Of a DNA stretch of 6,335 nucleotides, positions 5,679-6,335 are shown piece after piece; the stretch's first letter is position 1; each line of letters opens with the position of its first letter. Origin of the DNA: an uncultured Gammaproteobacteria bacterium (GTDB lineage: Bacteria > Pseudomonadota > Gammaproteobacteria > Steroidobacterales > JABDMI01); contig CALHVH010000085.1 in the NCBI GenBank assembly GCA_938039225.1, positions 1-6,335 of the forward strand, given 5' to 3'. The notes under the pieces were generated by a model. That model ran no database searches. It worked only from the letters and a program-made list of their open reading frames with translations, and had not been told where the DNA came from. A program made the translations under genes and the position numbers.

Positions 5679-6335
5679 TTATTGTGGAGTAATAAAATCA
5701 TCTAATAAGATTAAACCTAATGGTAAACCATCTGAATCATCAGTAGGTCTTGCAGCATCTCTTGCGACAGCAGTATAAATACCTCCAACGGCTAAAGTAA
5801 TTGTTGCTGGTCCAATGGCTACGGTTTTTTCGCCAGTAGGTGTAATATTTACATCGTATTCGCCAGCTTCTAAACTTAAAAAGTCGGAACTTGATCTAAA
5901 TGCGATATTACTAAAGTTGGGGTCAACGTTATCGATATTTGCTCCTGGAGCTGTTAGATATATATCAACATTACCTGCTGCAGGCGAGGCATGAAGAATA
6001 TCTAATTTGGCTTCAGTTGCAACACGACGGCGGTCACGAGTAAGAACTAAAGGCTCGATTGTATCCAAAACATCTATCGCATAGACTGAGTAGTTTCCTC
6101 CTGCAGCTAAGGGTAAATCTGCTTCAATGACAACAGGTGTTGTAGTTCCTGTAGGTACTACTTTGACATTATAAGTTGCTGGACTTACCTCAACAAAACC
6201 TGCAGTTTCGCTGTAGGCCAAATTTGCTACTAAGGGTGCATCAAAGCCATCGTCAACCACAACATCAACGGCAGGTGCATCCGGTGAAGCGTGAGTTACG
6301 CGTAAGTTAGACGGCATGTTTACATCGTTGATAAA
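5679..6335 (-). CDS. DUF4397-domain repeat protein, partial (N-terminus beyond the window)
   Basis: At least 218 residues are encoded, and the reading frame stays open through the right edge. The first Met inside the window (6315-6317) has no ribosome site and falls only four residues before a conserved domain strand, so the true start is probably outside. Two DUF4397 repeats are visible, counting from that Met. Repeat 1 begins LRVTHASPDAPAVDVVVD (5-22) and runs to about 100. Repeat 2 begins LDILHASPAAGNVDIYL (105-121) and runs to about 208. The HASP motifs are exactly 100 residues apart. DUF4397 domains are beta-rich and usually secreted or surface-attached, so an upstream signal peptide is expected; it is not visible here. 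The acidic composition and scarcity of Cys fit an exported protein. The function is unknown. Transcription ends at the shared terminator. Confidence 0.88.
   Translation of the reverse strand, partial: FINDVNMPSNLRVTHASPDAPAVDVVVDDGFDAPLVANLAYSETAGFVEVSPATYNVKVVPTGTTTPVVIEADLPLAAGGNYSVYAIDVLDTIEPLVLTRDRRRVATEAKLDILHASPAAGNVDIYLTAPGANIDNVDPNFSNIAFRSSSDFLSLEAGEYDVNITPTGEKTVAIGPATITLAVGGIYTAVARDAARPTDDSDGLPLGLILLDDFITPQ

Overview
The window looks like chromosomal DNA of a low-GC gammaproteobacterium. The best taxonomic clue is MnmE, which ends in the FCIGK tail typical of gammaproteobacterial orthologues; the AT-rich coding style would fit Legionellales-type relatives, but that placement is inference. 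No rRNA, tRNA, CRISPR array, transposase or phage gene was seen.

Layout: from about 4158 down to 23 five genes run on the minus strand. First is a two-gene unit: an alpha/beta hydrolase fused to an OsmC domain (2932-4158), then, 17 nt on, a YCII-domain protein with a lipoprotein-like signal (2429-2914). After a 132-bp gap comes a predicted nucleic-acid-binding protein with an N-terminal PUR-like domain and a C-terminal helix-turn-helix (1781-2293), closed by a hairpin terminator (1712-1741). Then comes a second two-gene unit: a stand-alone OsmC-family protein (1225-1650) and, 17 nt on, the PLP enzyme MetZ, O-succinylhomoserine sulfhydrylase (23-1207). On the plus strand, divergent from the hydrolase, is mnmE (4244-5572). 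It converges on a minus-strand DUF4397 repeat protein (5679 to the right edge, incomplete), with a perfect 20-bp inverted repeat between them serving as a shared terminator.

Main discovery: the promoter region of the osmC-metZ unit carries an exact AGACGTCT (1692-1699), the consensus met box of the methionine repressor MetJ. It is the third unit of an in-phase array of 8-bp repeats (1676-1699) and lies between a plausible -35 and -10. This suggests methionine- or SAM-responsive control of a direct-sulfhydrylation operon that also contains an OsmC-type thiol peroxidase. Two different OsmC domains within 3 kb suggest a local theme of redox or thiol chemistry, although the two operons are separate.

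The PUR-HTH protein is the least familiar gene here and may be an undescribed type of DNA- or RNA-binding regulator. A perfect-armed 18-bp palindrome lies upstream of it.
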